A stretch of DNA of 64,000 bases from Flavobacterium eburneipallidum (lineage in GTDB: Bacteria; Bacteroidota; Bacteroidia; Flavobacteriales; Flavobacteriaceae): NCBI RefSeq assembly GCF_027111355.2, contig NZ_CP114291.2:2604001-2668000 (forward strand), given 5' to 3'. The position numbers and the translations under genes were made by a program. The stretch's first letter is position 1; every line of letters starts with the position of its first letter. Below are positions 61,588-64,000 of the stretch, piece by piece. The notes below the pieces were generated by a model. That model worked only from the letters and a program-made list of their open reading frames with translations. It did no database searches and was not told the DNA's origin.

Positions 61588-64000
61588 TCAGATTTTTGAA
61601 ATTTTTCCCGAAACTGAAATTTTTACTTTTATAGGATTAAATGTAAACCATCCTGTTTTACCTTCTCCAAATCCTCTTATTTGTTTGTAATCATCATCCG
61701 TAACCGTTGAAGACTTATGTTTTCTAAAAAAATAATCTCCTGATGTTAATTTTTGAACTCTGTACAAATTACCTCTTAAAATTTCATAATCAGGATTTCC
61801 CCAATTGATTTCATCTTCATTTAATCCTAATAAAAACATATCATTAATATGCAAAGTCGCAACCACTTCTTTTCCCTCGACAGGAAGTTGATACGTTGAA
61901 AATCCTTTGCTTTTTCGTTCCACAACAGTCCAAAAAGTTACCACTTCTTCCTTTAAATTTCCTTTGTCGTCTTTATAAATCAAAACGTGATGATTATTCC
62001 TAGGATTCACCCATTGATTAACATTATCCTTTAGCTTTTCTGCTCCTCCAATATTTTCTTTCATCCTTATTTTCAAAATTGGTACTGGCGCTCCATTTTT
62101 ATTAGGCAAGAAAATTTGTGGTTGTTTCACTCCATTTTCATCAACAATAAAAAAAGTATTTACAGGAATTGTTCCTTTTACAAATCCGCCTAATTCTTGA
62201 ATTCTTTTATAAATTAACATTCTAATAGCTTCGTCAACTACTTTTTCAAGTTGTTTTTCGGTTGTCAAACTATCAATGGATTTCCTAACGTGAAATGCTT
62301 CTTCTCCATTAAAATTTCGTTTACCAAAAACGGTTTCTTTATGCAATTGTCCTCGTGCAGCAACCCCTTTATTGATATGCGTTTTTCCGTTTTTTTCTAC
62401 TTTGGTATATCGAATAGTGATATCATTAGCAATACGTTTATGTGAAATCAATATTTTATCAACAGCAACTTCAGCATCTTTTCTAAACGATTCCCAAGGC
62501 ATCGGAAAATCTTTTAAATCGTAGTTTCTATTGTAGCGATTCCATTTGGATAATTCCTGTAAATAACTTGTTTTGCCACAAGCCATAACCAAGGCATCGA
62601 TGGCGTGATGACGATGATCTTCTCTCGTTTTAGCATTTTCATCATTCAAAACAGTATTCAATCCCCACTTTTGGCGCAAGTTGGCTGTCATTTGTCCTGG
62701 AGAGACATTTACTTTTTTGCAAATTTTTGCTAAATAAGTTGAAGCTTCTTTGCTTATAAATCGGGTGTCATTTAATTGTCTTGAACTGAAATCATCATCA
62801 AACTTTATCTGTACAAATCTTTTGAATTTCTGGTAAGCGTTTGGATATTCCTTGGTGTCTGAAAATAATTTTAATGCTCGTTCTTTTCTAGCAATCCAAT
62901 CCAATTCGTCATTTCCATAAAATTCAAAAGGCGTTCTATCTCCTTTACGCCTGTTTTCATCAGCATAACACAATGTTTTATTATTGAAACTATCGTTCAA
63001 CGAACGACTCCACGGATGAATATGTTCTATTTGGACTTCGCCTGTAAAAAGTTTGCTAATAGGAATTGTAACACCTGTATAAGGACAAGTCTGTTTGCAC
63101 TCTTCCCAAAGTTTGAATTTTAAAATGTTATCGTGTGAAACTCTAGCATATTTTTCAACTTCGGTTTTCACTCTGTCATTTTCACGTTCTAATCGCTTTT
63201 GATCTCTACGAATTTTATTTCGCTGTGATTTGGAGATTTTTAAATCTCGAGCCATTTCTACTTTTATCTCGTCGAGTTGTCCGTGTTCTTCAATTAATTC
63301 ATTTACCAATTTCCGCAATTCAAATAAAGCAGTTATTACAATTGGATTTCGAATAGCTTGTATTTCCTTATCGGCATCTTTGCCAACTGGTAATTTTTCT
63401 AGTAATTCCGTAACATCAATTGTTGCCGAATGATGATAGAGTTTCTTTAATTGTTTGTCATTCAATTGAAATTCTTTTCGAAGTAAATCTTTAATAGTAT
63501 CTATAAAACCACCTGAAATTTTAAATCTAACAATAGCTTCAACATTATCAATTAATTCTAATTGCTTCTGATTGTTTTCTGCTGTATCATTTTGCCATTT
63601 GTCACCAAAAGTATTTTTTATTCCACCCATAACCACTGCAACATCATAAGTATATCCTTGCTGTAAAAATGGTAAAATATTAGCAATAGCTTTTCGGCTC
63701 AAACTAGCGTAGCCGTCTTTTACATTAAACTTTGAAATTGCAACAGCTTGTTCCTCTGTAAAATTCCAATTCTTAATAGCATATGCTGCAAGATTTGATT
63801 TACTGTCAAAAAAATATAAAACGTGCCAAATATCTTCCTGCTCTTTTTCTGAAAAATCAAACCATTTTTTGCCAAAATATTTTTTATTGGATAAATTAGA
63901 AATAGTATGTGTGCCAACTATTTTATCGTCGTCTTTATAATTGAATTTGAATTCTGCACTTTCTTTACCGATGGCTTTTCGTAGTTTTTTGAATTCAATT
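61588..64000 (-). CDS. cas9: Cas9 nuclease, type II-C (C-terminal 803 residues; continues beyond window)
   Basis: The minus-strand frame stays open from the stop at 61588 to the window edge, 803 codons. The missing N-terminal part must hold RuvC-I and much of the recognition lobe. Visible in order: recognition-lobe helices (EFKFNYKDDDKIVGTHTI, YGASLSRKAIANILP-like block at about 63700), RuvC-II LDEIKVEMARDLK (about 63240-63285), HNH with CPYTGVTIPISK and the catalytic His in VQIEHIHPWS (about 63010-63035), RuvC-III DHRHHAIDALVMACG (about 62575-62620), then the PAM-interacting region. All three visible catalytic motifs are intact. It cuts DNA guided by crRNA and tracrRNA. The orientation is opposite to cas1-cas2. 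Confidence 0.96.
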   Translation of the reverse strand, partial: IEFKKLRKAIGKESAEFKFNYKDDDKIVGTHTISNLSNKKYFGKKWFDFSEKEQEDIWHVLYFFDSKSNLAAYAIKNWNFTEEQAVAISKFNVKDGYASLSRKAIANILPFLQQGYTYDVAVVMGGIKNTFGDKWQNDTAENNQKQLELIDNVEAIVRFKISGGFIDTIKDLLRKEFQLNDKQLKKLYHHSATIDVTELLEKLPVGKDADKEIQAIRNPIVITALFELRKLVNELIEEHGQLDEIKVEMARDLKISKSQRNKIRRDQKRLERENDRVKTEVEKYARVSHDNILKFKLWEECKQTCPYTGVTIPISKLFTGEVQIEHIHPWSRSLNDSFNNKTLCYADENRRKGDRTPFEFYGNDELDWIARKERALKLFSDTKEYPNAYQKFKRFVQIKFDDDFSSRQLNDTRFISKEASTYLAKICKKVNVSPGQMTANLRQKWGLNTVLNDENAKTREDHRHHAIDALVMACGKTSYLQELSKWNRYNRNYDLKDFPMPWESFRKDAEVAVDKILISHKRIANDITIRYTKVEKNGKTHINKGVAARGQLHKETVFGKRNFNGEEAFHVRKSIDSLTTEKQLEKVVDEAIRMLIYKRIQELGGFVKGTIPVNTFFIVDENGVKQPQIFLPNKNGAPVPILKIRMKENIGGAEKLKDNVNQWVNPRNNHHVLIYKDDKGNLKEEVVTFWTVVERKSKGFSTYQLPVEGKEVVATLHINDMFLLGLNEDEINWGNPDYEILRGNLYRVQKLTSGDYFFRKHKSSTVTDDDYKQIRGFGEGKTGWFTFNPIKVKISVSGKISKI

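Noticed and set aside
63700..63917. Apparent start of Cas9 at 63702 and a separate short frame at 63720-63917, suggesting a broken cas9
   Set aside because: The codon at 63702 is an internal TTG. The cas9 frame remains open and protein-like up to the window edge; the short frame is in another phase.

Overview
The window looks like chromosome of a Flavobacterium-type member of the Bacteroidota. It is AT-rich, start codons are preceded by A-rich leaders instead of Shine-Dalgarno sites, and several promoters carry the TAnnTTTG element of this phylum. A GldI gliding-motility lipoprotein, a pectin utilisation cluster and a type II-C CRISPR-Cas locus with a 36-nt repeat also fit. I found no rRNA or tRNA gene.

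Layout. 0-10.7 kb: a small accessory gene, a flavin monooxygenase with a DnaJ-like zinc motif, two secreted paralogues, a Rid-family protein, a ClC channel, then nrnA-gldI and two cyclophilin-FKBP fusion isomerases. 10.9-15.1 kb: an accessory block headed by a tyrosine recombinase whose ancestral start is cut by an amber codon. It is followed by three gene units. The first two are bounded by exactly complementary short sequences and the third by a 7/8 match, and the units are separated by long palindromes. This is the logic of integron gene cassettes and is the most unusual structure in the window. 15.1-28.2 kb: glutaminase and a LacI regulator, divergent from a nine-enzyme pectin/rhamnogalacturonan operon (GH28, esterase, GH105 x2, GH43, PL10, CE8, GH28, CE12). 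In that operon PL10 and CE8 are separated only by a frame change at an A9 tract. 28.2-35.2 kb: fructose bisphosphatase, an orphan C5 DNA methyltransferase, a porin-like barrel, and a SulP transporter paired with a beta carbonic anhydrase.

35.2-48.4 kb: a TPR histidine kinase and its response regulator, several small lipoproteins, and a six-gene membrane cluster with two tandem DUF4407-type proteins and a transglutaminase-like protein. These are followed by an HTH/nucleotidyltransferase pair behind two palindromic operators, and a secreted EEP nuclease. 48.4-55.9 kb: housekeeping genes on the minus strand (dnaB, accA, a DMT transporter, lptG-type permease, tgt).

56.1-64.0 kb: the CRISPR-Cas locus. 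cas1-cas2 on the plus strand and cas9 on the minus strand face each other across an array of 53 repeats and 52 spacers. A ParDE-like toxin-antitoxin pair and a probable tracrRNA lie between cas9 and the array. The tracrRNA abuts the terminal repeat and forms an 18-bp inverted repeat with it. Two groups of spacers encode the same peptide with almost only synonymous differences, so the array seems to have sampled diverged relatives of the same phage genes. cas9 continues beyond the right edge of the window.
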